From Novosphingobium sp. (GTDB lineage: Bacteria; Pseudomonadota; Alphaproteobacteria; Sphingomonadales; Sphingomonadaceae), in NCBI RefSeq assembly GCF_027531025.1, contig NZ_JAPZQX010000003.1:434001-498000 (forward strand): a stretch of 64,000 nucleotides of DNA, given 5' to 3'. Below are positions 25,121 to 34,109 of this stretch, one piece after another; the first letter of the stretch is position 1; every line of letters starts with the position of its first letter. The notes beneath the pieces were generated by a model. The model was given only the letters and a program-made list of their open reading frames with translations, was not told the DNA's origin and made no database searches. Made by a program: the position numbers and the translations under genes.

Positions 25121-25798
25121 ATGCGTATCCTGATCGTCGAGGACGAACCGACCCTCGGCAAGCAGCTCAAATCAACGCTCGAGGCCACGGGCTATGCCGT
25201 CGACCTGTCGACCGATGGCGAAGACGGGCACTTCATGGGCTCGACCGAGGAATACGACGCTGTAATCCTCGACCTGGGCCTGCCGGAGATTGACGGGCTG
25301 ACCGTGCTGGGCATGTGGCGCAAGGAAGGCCGCAAGTTCCCGGTGCTGGTGCTGACCGCGCGCGACAGCTGGTCCGACAAGGTCGCCGGGCTCGATGCCG
25401 GGGCTGACGATTACCTGGCCAAGCCGTTCCAGACAGAAGAGCTGATCGCCCGCCTGCGCGCGCTGATCCGCCGCGCTTCGGGCAATACTTCCAGCGAGCT
25501 GACCGCCGGCGAAGTGCGGCTCGATACCCGTTCGGGCCGCGTGACGCTGAATGGCGAGCCGGTGAAGCTGACCGCGCAGGAATACAAGCTGCTGTCTTAC
25601 CTGCTTCACCACAAGGGCAAGGTGGTCAGCCGGACCGAGCTGATCGAACACATCTATGACCAGGATTTCGACCGCGATTCGAACACGATCGAAGTCTTTG
25701 TCACCCGTATCCGCAAGAAGCTGGGTGCCGATGTGATCACCACGATCCGCGGCCTTGGCTACAGCCTCGACGATCCGGCCGAGGGTGGCCGCGGCTGA
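25121..25798 (+). CDS. OmpR/PhoP-family response regulator
   Basis: Predicted 225 residues. Receiver domain: MRILIVEDEPTLGKQLKSTL, acceptor D51 in AVILDLGLPEIDG, Lys in DYLAKPFQTEEL. Winged helix at the C terminus: LTAQEYKLLSYLLHHKGKVV, then SRTELIEHIYDQDFDRDSNT and RKKLGADVITTIRGLGYSLD. Closest in pattern to PhoP-type regulators. The kinase starts 6 bases after its stop. Confidence 0.95.
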   Translation: MRILIVEDEPTLGKQLKSTLEATGYAVDLSTDGEDGHFMGSTEEYDAVILDLGLPEIDGLTVLGMWRKEGRKFPVLVLTARDSWSDKVAGLDAGADDYLAKPFQTEELIARLRALIRRASGNTSSELTAGEVRLDTRSGRVTLNGEPVKLTAQEYKLLSYLLHHKGKVVSRTELIEHIYDQDFDRDSNTIEVFVTRIRKKLGADVITTIRGLGYSLDDPAEGGRG

Positions 25799-25804
25799 TC
25801 CGGG

Positions 25805-27193
25805 ATGGACGAGGGCGAGCCGACCGGCCGGGTGACTTCGCACACCGGCTCGCTTTCGCGCCGGATGCTGATCATCGCCGCGGGGTGGATTGTCATCCTG
25901 CTGTCGCTGGGTGGTTTCGCGCTTGATCGTACACTGACCGGGCTGGTCAGCCGCAATTTCGACGAGCAGCTGGTCAACGTCATGAACGCGATGATCGCCT
26001 CGGCCGAGATTGGTCCGGATGGCGAGGTGTTCTTCAACCGCCCGCTGGGCGACCAGCGGTTTCTTGAGCCGAACAGCGGTCGATACTGGCTGGTCACCGG
26101 CAAAGGGCACGAGAACTTTCCATCGCGATCCTTGTGGGACAAGGGCCTGGAGCTGAAGGGCGACCATTTCGACAAGGCCCCGCACCTCTATGACAACTTC
26201 CAGTTCGCCGATGAACCGCTGCGAGTGATCGAGCGGTCGGTGATCCTGCCAGACAGCGAGACGCGCTGGCAATTCGCCGTGGCGGCATCGCGCCAGGACC
26301 TGGATGAGCAGATCAATCGCATCCGCTCGATCCTGGTCTGGAGCTTCCTGGTTCTTGGCCTTGGCCTGTTCGGCATGGCCATGCTGCAGACGTGGTATGG
26401 CCTGGGGCCGCTGCGGCGGGTGCGGCTGGCGATTCAGCACCTCCGCGAAACCGGCCAGAACCGCCTGACCGAGCCCCTGCCATTAGAAGTGCAGCCGCTG
26501 GTTCAGGAACTCAACGCCTTGCTGGCCCACTCGGAAAAGCAGGCTGAGGAAGCGCGGACCCATGCCGGAAACCTGGCCCATGCGCTCAAGACGCCGCTGA
26601 CCGTGGTTATGAACGCGGCCACAGCGAAGGCGCCGGATCTGGCCGACACGGTGATCCGTGAGGCGGCGGTCATGCGGCGCCAGGTCGATCACCACCTTGC
26701 CCGCGCCCGTGCCGTGGGCCGCCGGGCGGTCGGTTTGAGCCGGTCGGGCGTGGCCGAGAGCGTGGAGGCCGTGCTGCGCGCGGTCACCCGGCTTTACGAG
26801 CGGACCCGCTTCGACCTTGACGGCAACCGCGATGCCGCCGTGGCCATTGAACGACAGGACCTGGATGAAATCCTGGGCAACCTGATCGAAAATGCCGCAA
26901 AATATGGCGGCGGTTCCGTATTCGTCACGATTGATCCGACCGGCGAACCTGGCTGGTGCGAGATCTGGGTGGAGGACGATGGCCGGGGTATTCCCGAGGC
27001 CGAGCGCACCCGGATCTTCGATCGCGGCGCGCGGCTCGATACCGGCAAGCCCGGGACGGGACTGGGGCTGGCGATCGTCCGCGATGTGGCTGAGATTTAT
27101 GGCGGGTCGGTCTTGCTAGATGAAAGCGAGGATCTGGGCGGCCTGTTGGTGAAACTGCGGTTGCCGCGGGCGATTGCGCGAAAGGACGGATGA
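25805..27193 (+). CDS. Sensor histidine kinase, PhoQ-like
   Basis: Predicted 462 residues. TM1 about 21-41, periplasmic sensor 42-172, TM2 about 176-196, linker/HAMP, H-box with His259 in NLAHALKTPLTVVMN (the HALKTP form seen in PhoQ relatives), N-box ILGNLIENAAKYGGGSV, D-box VEDDGRGIPEAE and G-box TGLGLAIVRDVAEIYGG. All catalytic boxes intact. The sensor domain carries several acidic residues but no recognisable ligand domain. Overlaps the downstream lipoprotein gene by four bases (ATGA). Confidence 0.93.
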   Translation: MDEGEPTGRVTSHTGSLSRRMLIIAAGWIVILLSLGGFALDRTLTGLVSRNFDEQLVNVMNAMIASAEIGPDGEVFFNRPLGDQRFLEPNSGRYWLVTGKGHENFPSRSLWDKGLELKGDHFDKAPHLYDNFQFADEPLRVIERSVILPDSETRWQFAVAASRQDLDEQINRIRSILVWSFLVLGLGLFGMAMLQTWYGLGPLRRVRLAIQHLRETGQNRLTEPLPLEVQPLVQELNALLAHSEKQAEEARTHAGNLAHALKTPLTVVMNAATAKAPDLADTVIREAAVMRRQVDHHLARARAVGRRAVGLSRSGVAESVEAVLRAVTRLYERTRFDLDGNRDAAVAIERQDLDEILGNLIENAAKYGGGSVFVTIDPTGEPGWCEIWVEDDGRGIPEAERTRIFDRGARLDTGKPGTGLGLAIVRDVAEIYGGSVLLDESEDLGGLLVKLRLPRAIARKDG

Positions 27194-27879
27194 CCATAAG
27201 GAACCGCTTGCTGACTGTCGCGCTTGGTCTGGTGCTGAGCGGTTGCAACATGGTCATTTCCGACGAGCCCTGGTTCACAGAGCCGGGGCCGGTGCAGCAG
27301 AAGACCGGCCTGTGGGTCATGCTCGAAAAGGCCGATTGCCCGGTCTCTGCCACGACCAGCCTGGCTGCCATGCCCGACTGTGCCAGCCCGATCCTGATCA
27401 TCGATGGAGCCTATTCCGGTCCGCCAAACGATCGGTCATTGCCCGATGCGGTGCGCTACGACCCAGCCAAGTGGGATCGGATCGACCACGTGCTCACCGA
27501 TGGCACTCCGATGGTAGACCAGTTGCGCTTCGATGCCACCAAACCGAACCCAGGCGCACCTCCACCGGCATTCAGGGGTAAGGTCACCTACCTGTACCTC
27601 GCGGTGAAGCCGACCGGGTTCGATGCCGAAGGGCGGATCATCTCGGCCCGGCGCTGGCCGGTGATGTGTGGCCCTCTCGCCCGCGGGGAAAAGGATGCCT
27701 CGGGGGGACCTCGCTTCGTGACCGCCCGGCCTTATGCCGGCATGCGCTTGGTACACGATATGGCCTGCAATGCCCGCGACGTTGCCGCGCTGCGGGAAGC
27801 CGCTGCCATTAGCGAGAGCAGCGCTCCCGGAGCGGGCTTCCTGATTATCGAAAGCCGCTGGCTACGCGACGCGCCCTGA
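27190..27879 (+). CDS. Lipoprotein co-transcribed with the two-component pair, unrecognised
   Basis: Predicted 229 residues. Lipobox in LLTVALGLVLSGC. The mature part has several Cys (C-P-V-S, P-D-C-A-S, M-C-G-P, M-A-C-N), which could form disulphides. I recognise no domain. The gene overlaps the kinase stop by four bases, so it is translated with the PepSY/regulator/kinase group and may be an envelope sensor or target of the system (inference). Convergent with the chorismate mutase gene. Confidence 0.82.
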   Translation: MTIRNRLLTVALGLVLSGCNMVISDEPWFTEPGPVQQKTGLWVMLEKADCPVSATTSLAAMPDCASPILIIDGAYSGPPNDRSLPDAVRYDPAKWDRIDHVLTDGTPMVDQLRFDATKPNPGAPPPAFRGKVTYLYLAVKPTGFDAEGRIISARRWPVMCGPLARGEKDASGGPRFVTARPYAGMRLVHDMACNARDVAALREAAAISESSAPGAGFLIIESRWLRDAP

Positions 27880-27889
27880 CCCGGAAGCG

Positions 27890-28189
27890 CTACTTGCCCG
27901 CCGCCTGTTCGTGATGGCGGATCACTTCCTGGATGATGAAGCGCAGGAACTTTTCGGAGAATTCGGGATCGAGATTGGCCTCGCTCGCCAGCTGCCGCAG
28001 CCGGGCGATCTGGCGTTCCTCGCGGCCCGGGTCGGAGGCGGGCAGGTTGTGCTCGGCCTTGTAGGCGCCAACCGCCTTGGTGATGCGAAACCGCTCGGCC
28101 AGGATGTGGATCAGCGCCGCATCGATATTGTCGATCGAGGCGCGATAGCCGGCGAGGACGGGGTCGGGAGTGCGAACGGGCTCGGTCAT
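27890..28189 (-). CDS. Chorismate mutase (AroQ type, monofunctional)
   Basis: Predicted 99 residues, all helical. YRASIDNIDAALIHILAERF carries the N-terminal Arg and the I-D-x-I-D pattern; RITKAVGAYKAEHNLPASDP holds the active-site Lys, and GREERQIARLRQLA the second Arg region. Converts chorismate to prephenate for Phe/Tyr synthesis in the cytoplasm. No signal peptide and no fused dehydratase. Divergent from the prenyl synthase gene. Confidence 0.93.
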   Translation of the reverse strand: MTEPVRTPDPVLAGYRASIDNIDAALIHILAERFRITKAVGAYKAEHNLPASDPGREERQIARLRQLASEANLDPEFSEKFLRFIIQEVIRHHEQAAGK

Positions 28190-28277
28190 GGCCTGTCGCT
28201 AGCATGCAGTTTTGCGAAAGGCCATTGCTGCGATTGCACTTGCGGAGCCGGGCCAATGCTGGCTAGGGGCAGGGCCG

Positions 28278-29294
28278 ATGAGCGCTGATATCGTACCGCT
28301 GCGCCCCCGCGCGTCCGCCCCCTCGCTGGCGCCCATGCTTGCGCTCACTGCCGAAGGGATGAATGCGGTCAACGCCGTCATCCTCGAAAAGATGCAAAGC
28401 CGCATCCCGCTGATCCCGACCTTGGCCGGACACCTGATCGCGGGCGGTGGCAAGCGGATGCGGCCGATGCTGACCTTGGCGGGTGCCGCGCTGTGCGATT
28501 ACCACGGCACGCGCCATCACAAGCTGGCCGCAGCAGTGGAGTTCATCCACACCGCCACCCTGCTGCATGACGATGTTGTTGACGGCAGCGAACTGCGCCG
28601 CGGCAAGTCCACCGCCAATATCGTGTTCGGCAATCCCGCGACCGTGCTGGTCGGTGACTTCCTGTTTACCCGCTCTTTCGAACTGATGGTGGAAGACGGC
28701 AGCCTCAAGGTGTTGAAGATCCTCTCCAACGCAAGCTCGGTGATCTCGGAAGGGGAAGTCGACCAGCTGACTGCCCAGCGCCAGATCGAGACGAGCGAGG
28801 AACGCTACCTGTCGATCATCGGTTCGAAGACCGCCGCGCTGTTTGCCGCCGCCACCCGGATTGCCGCCGTCGTGGCTGAACGCAGCGAAGCAGACGAGCG
28901 CGCGCTGGAAGACTATGGCCGCAACCTGGGCATTGCCTTCCAGCTGGTCGATGACGCGATGGACTATGATTCCGACGCTGGCGAAATGGGCAAGGGCAAG
29001 GGCGATGACTTCCGCGAGGGCAAGATGACCCTGCCGGTGATCCTGGCCTATGCTCGTGGCTCCGGCGAGGAGCGCCGGTTCTGGCAGGACGCGATCCAGG
29101 GCCACCGCACCTCCGATGCAGACCTGGCCTATGCCGTCGAACTGATCGGGCGACACGATACGGTCAGCGCCACGCGTGAGCGGGCCCGCCATTTTGCCCA
29201 GCGCGCGATTGATGCCATCGCCGGCTTCCCGGCCGGGGCGGCCCATGCGGCGATGGTGGAAGCGGCCGAATTCGCCGTTGCCCGGCGGTTCTAA
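28278..29294 (+). CDS. ispB: Long-chain polyprenyl diphosphate synthase (octaprenyl/decaprenyl type)
   Basis: Predicted 338 residues. First Asp-rich motif LLHDDVVDGSELRRG (D98, D99, D102), second motif FQLVDDAMDYDSDAGEMGKG, plus GGGKRMRPMLTLAGA. It adds isopentenyl units to make the side chain of ubiquinone. Chain length cannot be read reliably; sphingomonads use Q-10, so decaprenyl is likely. ATG at 28278 gives the family-typical start. The helicase gene follows after 7 bases. Confidence 0.94.
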   Translation: MSADIVPLRPRASAPSLAPMLALTAEGMNAVNAVILEKMQSRIPLIPTLAGHLIAGGGKRMRPMLTLAGAALCDYHGTRHHKLAAAVEFIHTATLLHDDVVDGSELRRGKSTANIVFGNPATVLVGDFLFTRSFELMVEDGSLKVLKILSNASSVISEGEVDQLTAQRQIETSEERYLSIIGSKTAALFAAATRIAAVVAERSEADERALEDYGRNLGIAFQLVDDAMDYDSDAGEMGKGKGDDFREGKMTLPVILAYARGSGEERRFWQDAIQGHRTSDADLAYAVELIGRHDTVSATRERARHFAQRAIDAIAGFPAGAAHAAMVEAAEFAVARRF

Positions 29295-29301
29295 GCCGGG
29301 A

Positions 29302-31755
29302 TTGGCCGACCAGCTTCCCATTCATGCCATATTGCCGGACCTGCTGGCCGCGCTCCGCGCGCGGGCAGGCGCCGTACTGATTGCCCCGCCCGGTGCGGGC
29401 AAGACCACGGCGGTGGCGCCCGCGCTGCTGGCCGAGCCCTGGTGCACCGGCAGCGTGATCGTGCTGTCCCCCCGGCGAGTGGCGGCGCGCGCCGCAGCCG
29501 AGCGGATGGCCGAACTGCTGGGGGAGCCGGTTGGTCAGACCATCGGCTATCTCACCCGGCTCGACAGCAAGCGATCGGGCAAGACCCGCGTCCTCGTGAT
29601 GACCGAGGCCATCTTCGTTTCCACTCTGCTGGGCGATCCGGAACTGGCGGGCGTTTCGGCTGTCCTGTTCGACGAGGCGCACGAGCGGCACCTCGACAGC
29701 GATCTGGGCCTTGCCCTGGCGATCGAGAGCCAGTCGGTGCTGCGCGAGGACCTGCGGCTGGTGGTGATGTCGGCTACGCTCGATGGTGCGCGCTTCGCCT
29801 GGCTGCTCGGCGATGCGCCAGTGATTGAAAGCGAGGGCAAGGCCCATCCGCTGACCATCCGCTGGCTGGGCGCCCGGCCGGAACTGCGGCTGGACGAGGC
29901 GATGACCCAGGCCGTCCTGACCGCCTGGCGTGAGGAACGCGGCGATGTGCTGGCCTTCCTGCCGGGCGTCGGGGAAATCGAGCGGACCCGCGAACGCCTG
30001 GTGCAAAAGCTGCCCGATGTGCCGATCCTGCCGCTGCACGGACAATGCGAACCCGCTGCCCAGCGCGCCGCGATCCGCCGCGATCCGCAGGGCAGGCGGC
30101 GGATCGTGCTGGCCACGGCGATTGCCGAAACGTCGCTGACGCTCGATGGCGTGGCGGTAGTGGTCGATGCCGGCCTGTCGCGCCGGGCGGAATTTGACAA
30201 GGCCGCCGGCGTTACCCGGCTGGTGACGCATCGCGCATCGCAGGCCGCCGCCGCGCAGCGGGCTGGGCGCGCGGCGCGGCAGGGAGCGGGCGTGGCCTAT
30301 CGCCTGTGGGAAGAGGCTGCCCATGCCGGACGGCCCGCTTTCGAGCCGCCGGAGATCCTCACCTCCGATCTCGCGCCGCTGTTGCTGACCCTGGCCCAAT
30401 GGGGTGCAACAGAGGTGCAGCAAATGGCCTGGCTCGATCCGCCGCCGGCTGCAGCATTGGCTGCAGCAAAAGCCAGTTTACAATCACTTGGTGCGCTTGA
30501 TCTGGCTGGCTTGATCACCGCGCACGGGCGCAGCATGGCCGCCCTGCCGATGGCCCCGGGCGAGGCGCATATGTTGCTTTATGCTGCGCAGCATGACGCG
30601 GCGGATGAAGCGGCTCAACTTGCCCTGCTGCTCCAGGAACGGGGGCTGGGCGGGCGGGGGGAAGACCTGGCCATGCGGCTGGACCGCTGGACAGGGGATC
30701 GCTCCCCACGGGCCGAAGCCTCGCGCCAGCTCGCGCGGCGCTGGGCCGATCAGGCGCGGCGGCTGGTCGGCAAGCCTGCTGGTGAGGCGCCACCCCTGGC
30801 CGTGATGTTGGCCGAAGCCTTTCCAGACAACCTCGCAAAGCGCCGGGATGCAAGCGGCGAGCATTGGCTGACCGCCGGTGGTTGCGGGCTGCGGCTTGAT
30901 CCCGCCTCAACGCTCGCGCGGGCTGAATGGCTCGCCGTTGGCGATGCCCAGGGCGAGGCCAAGGGCGCCCGGATCACCGGCGCGATTGCCTTGACCGAGG
31001 CCGAGGTGCTGCGCTGGCTGGCCCACCGGATCGAGCGGCGTTCGGTGCTGCGCTGGGTGGCCGATGAACGGCGGGTCGAGGCGCTGGTTGAATCTCGGCT
31101 TGGTGCAATCGCCCTGGCTCGCGGTTCCGACCCCGCGCCCGATCCATCCGCCATCCGCGCATTCCTGATCGAACGGATCCGGAGTGACGGCCTGGGATTG
31201 ATCCCCCTCAGCAAGGCCAGCCTTGGTTTGCGTCGCCGGGCGCGCTTTGCCGGGATTGCCGCGCTTTCCGATGAAGCCTTGCTGGCCGATCTCGATGTCT
31301 GGCTGGGGCCCTTGCTGGAGCGACGGCTGGACGCTCTCGACCCAGCGCGGCTGCACGAGGCGCTGCGGGCCTGGCTGGACTATGCCGACCAGCAGAGCCT
31401 TGAGCGGCTGGCCCCGGCGCAGTTCACGTCCCCGGTGGGAACCAGCCATGCGATCGATTACGACGATCCCGGCGGGCCGTCGGTCGAACTCAGGGTCCAG
31501 GCGCTGTTCGGGCTGGACCGCCACCCCATGTTCGGTCAGCCGCCGCAGCCGCTCTTGCTCAAGCTGACCGATCCGGGCGGCAAGCCATTGCAGACCACCC
31601 GCGATCTGCCCGGCTTCTGGCGCGGATCGTGGAAGGACGTGCAGCGCGACATGAAGGGGCGCTATCCCAAGCACCGTTGGCCGGATGCGCCCTGGACCGA
31701 AGCGCCCAGCCTCAAGACCAAGAACGCCTTCAACGCTTCGACCGGCCGGAAGTGA
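29302..31755 (+). CDS. hrpB: ATP-dependent helicase HrpB
   Basis: Predicted 817 residues from a TTG at 29302 (LADQLPIHAILPDLLAAL); the frame is open further upstream inside ispB and no strong ribosome site decides the start. DEAH-box helicase: Walker A APPGAGKTTAV near residue 30, DEAHERH near 128, SATLDGARF, and motif VI QRAGRAARQG. The HrpB-specific C-terminal region ends with DLPGFWRGSWKDVQRDMKGR and YPKHRWPDAPW. Its cellular role is poorly known; RNA or envelope-related functions have been suggested. Confidence 0.95.
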   Translation: MADQLPIHAILPDLLAALRARAGAVLIAPPGAGKTTAVAPALLAEPWCTGSVIVLSPRRVAARAAAERMAELLGEPVGQTIGYLTRLDSKRSGKTRVLVMTEAIFVSTLLGDPELAGVSAVLFDEAHERHLDSDLGLALAIESQSVLREDLRLVVMSATLDGARFAWLLGDAPVIESEGKAHPLTIRWLGARPELRLDEAMTQAVLTAWREERGDVLAFLPGVGEIERTRERLVQKLPDVPILPLHGQCEPAAQRAAIRRDPQGRRRIVLATAIAETSLTLDGVAVVVDAGLSRRAEFDKAAGVTRLVTHRASQAAAAQRAGRAARQGAGVAYRLWEEAAHAGRPAFEPPEILTSDLAPLLLTLAQWGATEVQQMAWLDPPPAAALAAAKASLQSLGALDLAGLITAHGRSMAALPMAPGEAHMLLYAAQHDAADEAAQLALLLQERGLGGRGEDLAMRLDRWTGDRSPRAEASRQLARRWADQARRLVGKPAGEAPPLAVMLAEAFPDNLAKRRDASGEHWLTAGGCGLRLDPASTLARAEWLAVGDAQGEAKGARITGAIALTEAEVLRWLAHRIERRSVLRWVADERRVEALVESRLGAIALARGSDPAPDPSAIRAFLIERIRSDGLGLIPLSKASLGLRRRARFAGIAALSDEALLADLDVWLGPLLERRLDALDPARLHEALRAWLDYADQQSLERLAPAQFTSPVGTSHAIDYDDPGGPSVELRVQALFGLDRHPMFGQPPQPLLLKLTDPGGKPLQTTRDLPGFWRGSWKDVQRDMKGRYPKHRWPDAPWTEAPSLKTKNAFNASTGRK

Positions 31756-31798
31756 ACAGGGCTTGATTTGCGGCGCGATTCGCAGCAGGGCAGCGGCC

Positions 31799-32077
31799 AT
31801 GCCAGTACGCATCTTTCAGCGCCCCAAGAACGCCATGCAATCGGGTCAGGCCCTGCTGGGCCAGTGGATCCTGGAATTCGCGCCTGCGGAAGCCCGCAAG
31901 CCCGATCCGCTGATGGGCTGGTCTGGTTCGGGCGACACCCAGGCCCAGGTGCAGCTGAAGTTCGACAGCGCCGCCAAGGCGAAGGCCTATGCCGAAAAGC
32001 ACGGCATCAGCGCCACAATCCACGCCACCCCGCCGCGGCGGCTGAAGTTGCAAGCTTACGCCGACAATTTCAAATAG
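31799..32077 (+). CDS. NADH dehydrogenase accessory subunit, NDUFS4-like (ETC complex I subunit)
   Basis: Predicted 92 residues. MPVRIFQRPKNAMQSGQALL and WILEFAPAEARKPDPLMGW, G-S-G-D-T, then the C-terminal KLQAYADNFK are the marks of the ETC_C1_NDUFA4 family, the alphaproteobacterial ancestor of the mitochondrial NDUFS4 subunit. It sits on the matrix/cytoplasmic arm of complex I. The nuo operon itself is not in the window, which is usual for this gene. Confidence 0.93.
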   Translation: MPVRIFQRPKNAMQSGQALLGQWILEFAPAEARKPDPLMGWSGSGDTQAQVQLKFDSAAKAKAYAEKHGISATIHATPPRRLKLQAYADNFK

Positions 32078-32142
32078 GCTGTTCAGCTCCGGTTAGTGCG
32101 CTATCACCTCAACCCGGGGTGGTGTCACATCCGGGAGTCTTC

Positions 32143-33183
32143 ATGAAATCGAGATTGATCGCGTTGGCGGTTTTGCCGGCGCTGGGTGGGGCATTTGCGC
32201 CGACCGCGCATGCGGCAGTTACCATTCCTTCGATCCAGACGATTGAGACCCAGCTTTGTCCAGTCGGTGGCGCCACCTCCTTGCGTTTGGGGTATGGCGA
32301 GGCGAAGCAGGACCCGGAGCTGCGCAAGGCCTTCTCGATTGGTGGGACGCCGATCGCACCATTCGAAGAAGCCCGCGCAGTCTACACGCCCTGGTCGGAG
32401 CAGCTCAGCGCCATCGAGTTCAACGGGGCCAGCCCGGATGGCGATGACAACCGCAACTTCGTTGAAAAGATGGTCGGACAGCTGGAAGCCAATGGCTGGG
32501 TCCGCTCCGACGGGCCAAAAGTCTTTGCGACCTACATGATGAGCCCGATGGTCTATACCAAGGATCTGCCAACCGCCGATGGTCTGCGGCGGTTCCTGTT
32601 GCAGTTCGATGCGCCCGGTGCGGTGCTGCTGAATTGTGGCGGGCTGGACCTGCTGAAACTGAGTGAAGCGGAAAGCCAGGAAGTGCTGGCGCCGGGATCG
32701 CCGCGCCCCGTTCCGCCGCAAGGCCATGACCAGCCGCTAGCCAACCTGCGTGCGCAGGACTGTGACGATCCGGCCTTCCGCGAGAAGATGATGGCGCGGT
32801 TGACCGCAGGGGATCGCACCGGCGTAACGGATTCGATGGATGAGGCCTCCGATCAGGAGCGCTATCAATCGCGGCTGCGGATCTGGCTGCGCTGGAAAAT
32901 GGCCGGATCAGGCAAGATCAACCACCAGGCGCTGTGGGACATCGAGGAAAAGGTCGCCCCGCGCGAGGCTGTGCAAATGGAAAAGGACTTCATCGCCTTT
33001 GCCGGGAGCGTCGTGGCGATGGACAAGGCGCGCAAGCAGGGCGATGCGGCGGCGGAATGTCGGGCAATGGCTTCCTTGGCCGCGGCCGAGACGGGCAAGT
33101 CCGGGGGCGAGGCTGCGCGACTGGCCAGGATCAACGCCGCGTTCGAAGCGGAGGCCAAGCGTCTGGGGATTGGGCTGGATTAG
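32143..33183 (+). CDS. Exported protein of unknown function
   Basis: Predicted 346 residues. Signal peptide (LIALAVLPALGGAFAPTAHA), so periplasmic. The middle has FVEKMVGQLEANGWVRSDGP and LRRFLLQFDAPGAVLLNCGG; the C-terminal part is helical and charged, with a Cys in A-A-E-C-R-A-M-A-S-L. I recognise no family. GGGAG about 7 bases before the ATG. No close operon partner; an inverted repeat follows the stop. Confidence 0.75.
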   Translation: MKSRLIALAVLPALGGAFAPTAHAAVTIPSIQTIETQLCPVGGATSLRLGYGEAKQDPELRKAFSIGGTPIAPFEEARAVYTPWSEQLSAIEFNGASPDGDDNRNFVEKMVGQLEANGWVRSDGPKVFATYMMSPMVYTKDLPTADGLRRFLLQFDAPGAVLLNCGGLDLLKLSEAESQEVLAPGSPRPVPPQGHDQPLANLRAQDCDDPAFREKMMARLTAGDRTGVTDSMDEASDQERYQSRLRIWLRWKMAGSGKINHQALWDIEEKVAPREAVQMEKDFIAFAGSVVAMDKARKQGDAAAECRAMASLAAAETGKSGGEAARLARINAAFEAEAKRLGIGLD

Positions 33184-33190
33184 TGATCGG

Positions 33191-33233
33191 AGCTGCCGAC
33201 TGCCCGGGTCGCGCTGTAAGGCAGTCGGCAGCT
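33191..33233 (+). other. Perfect 14-bp inverted repeat after the exported-protein gene
   Basis: AGCTGCCGACTGCC (33191-33204), 15-base loop, GGCAGTCGGCAGCT (33220-33233), extendable by a G-T and a G-C pair. No T-run follows, so it is not a classical terminator; it may be a Rho-type 3' end hairpin. Between it and the SRP RNA promoter a direct repeat ACCGGCCAACC occurs at 33239 and 33263; nothing else is seen in the gap. Confidence 0.7.
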
Positions 33234-33327
33234 TCCGTACCGGCCAACCCAGGGGAGGGCGAACCGGCCAACCACACCCCTCCGGAGCGAGTCGAAGCGC
33301 ATGATAGAACGATTCGCATCGCCAGAC

Positions 33328-33356
33328 TTGCGTAAACGCGACAAGCTGGCCATATG
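33328..33356 (+). promoter_or_regulatory. Promoter of the SRP RNA gene
   Basis: TTGCGT (33328-33333), 17 bases, CATATG (33351-33356). This places transcription start near 33362-33364, matching the 5' end of the RNA expected from its folding. Confidence 0.6.
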
Positions 33357-33361
33357 CCGCG

Positions 33362-33457
33362 CCGGGAGTCGGTCGGACGCTTGCGTCCGCCAACCTGGTC
33401 AGGTCCGGAAGGAAGCAGCCACAACGGGTTGCGGCGGGTCGGCCGGCTCCTTTTCCC
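33362..33457 (+). ncRNA. ffs: Signal recognition particle RNA, small bacterial type
   Basis: The universal SRP RNA core is present: CCTGGTCAGGTCCGGAAGGA followed by AGCAGCC, that is the 5' internal loop, GGAA tetraloop and Ffh-binding bulge. Flanking arms pair to a long hairpin of about 95 bases, and a T-rich run (CTTTTCCCCTTTTT) follows. It forms the particle with Ffh that targets membrane proteins. Ends are approximate to about 5 bases. Confidence 0.93.
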
Positions 33458-33480
33458 CTTTTTCGGGTTGCGCTTGCGGT

Positions 33481-34029
33481 TCAGGGCAGCGCCTTGCCGC
33501 GCCGGGTGGCCTCTTCGGCCACCATCCGGTCCATCAGATCCCACTGCCGGTTGGCCCCGTCGATGGTCGAGGCAAGGTGGCTGCGCATTTCGATCACGGC
33601 CCGGCACTGATCGGCTGGATCCTTCGCCTCGGCAGCGGCTTGGGCCGCCGTAATCATTGCCTTGACCGCATCGAGGTTGCTGGCCAGCGCCGCCTTGAAT
33701 TCGGGATGGTTGAGCGCGTTCATGGCGATCTGGCCGCGTTCGCGCTGGTTCAGGCCGACGGCGGTCATGCGTGACTTGAGCTGCTCCTCGCGCCGGGCAT
33801 TGTAATTGGCGGCCAGCGACTGGTCAGGTGGGTTCTGTTCGGCTTCGCGCATGAAGGCGTCGCGCTGCCCGGCATCGTTGCACAGGGCCAGATCGGGCAC
33901 GGCCAGACGATACTTCGCGATCAGCGGATCGACTGCGGCTTCGCTGCCGCGCGCGGGTTGGGTCGCGATCAGGATGCCGCCGAGCAACATCGGAAGCAGT
34001 CTCAAGGCAAGCGGCGCGGGCATGGTCAT
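33481..34029 (-). CDS. Exported protein of unknown function
   Basis: Predicted 182 residues. Signal peptide (LALRLLPMLLGGILIATQPA), then a helical, charged mature part with LALCNDAGQRDAFMREAEQN and later KDPADQCRAVIEMRSHLAST; the two Cys may pair. No family recognised. Start at ATG 34029 (MTMPAPL); GGAAAGGATCG lies just before. It converges on the SRP RNA gene and is divergent from dnaX, 80 bases away. Confidence 0.72.
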   Translation of the reverse strand: MTMPAPLALRLLPMLLGGILIATQPARGSEAAVDPLIAKYRLAVPDLALCNDAGQRDAFMREAEQNPPDQSLAANYNARREEQLKSRMTAVGLNQRERGQIAMNALNHPEFKAALASNLDAVKAMITAAQAAAEAKDPADQCRAVIEMRSHLASTIDGANRQWDLMDRMVAEEATRRGKALP

Positions 34030-34109
34030 CGGCGATCCTTTCCGCAACTGAGGGTATCGTCCTTTTCGCCCTTCGACAATCGACGGTGCTCCCCCTATTG
34101 TCGGGCGCA

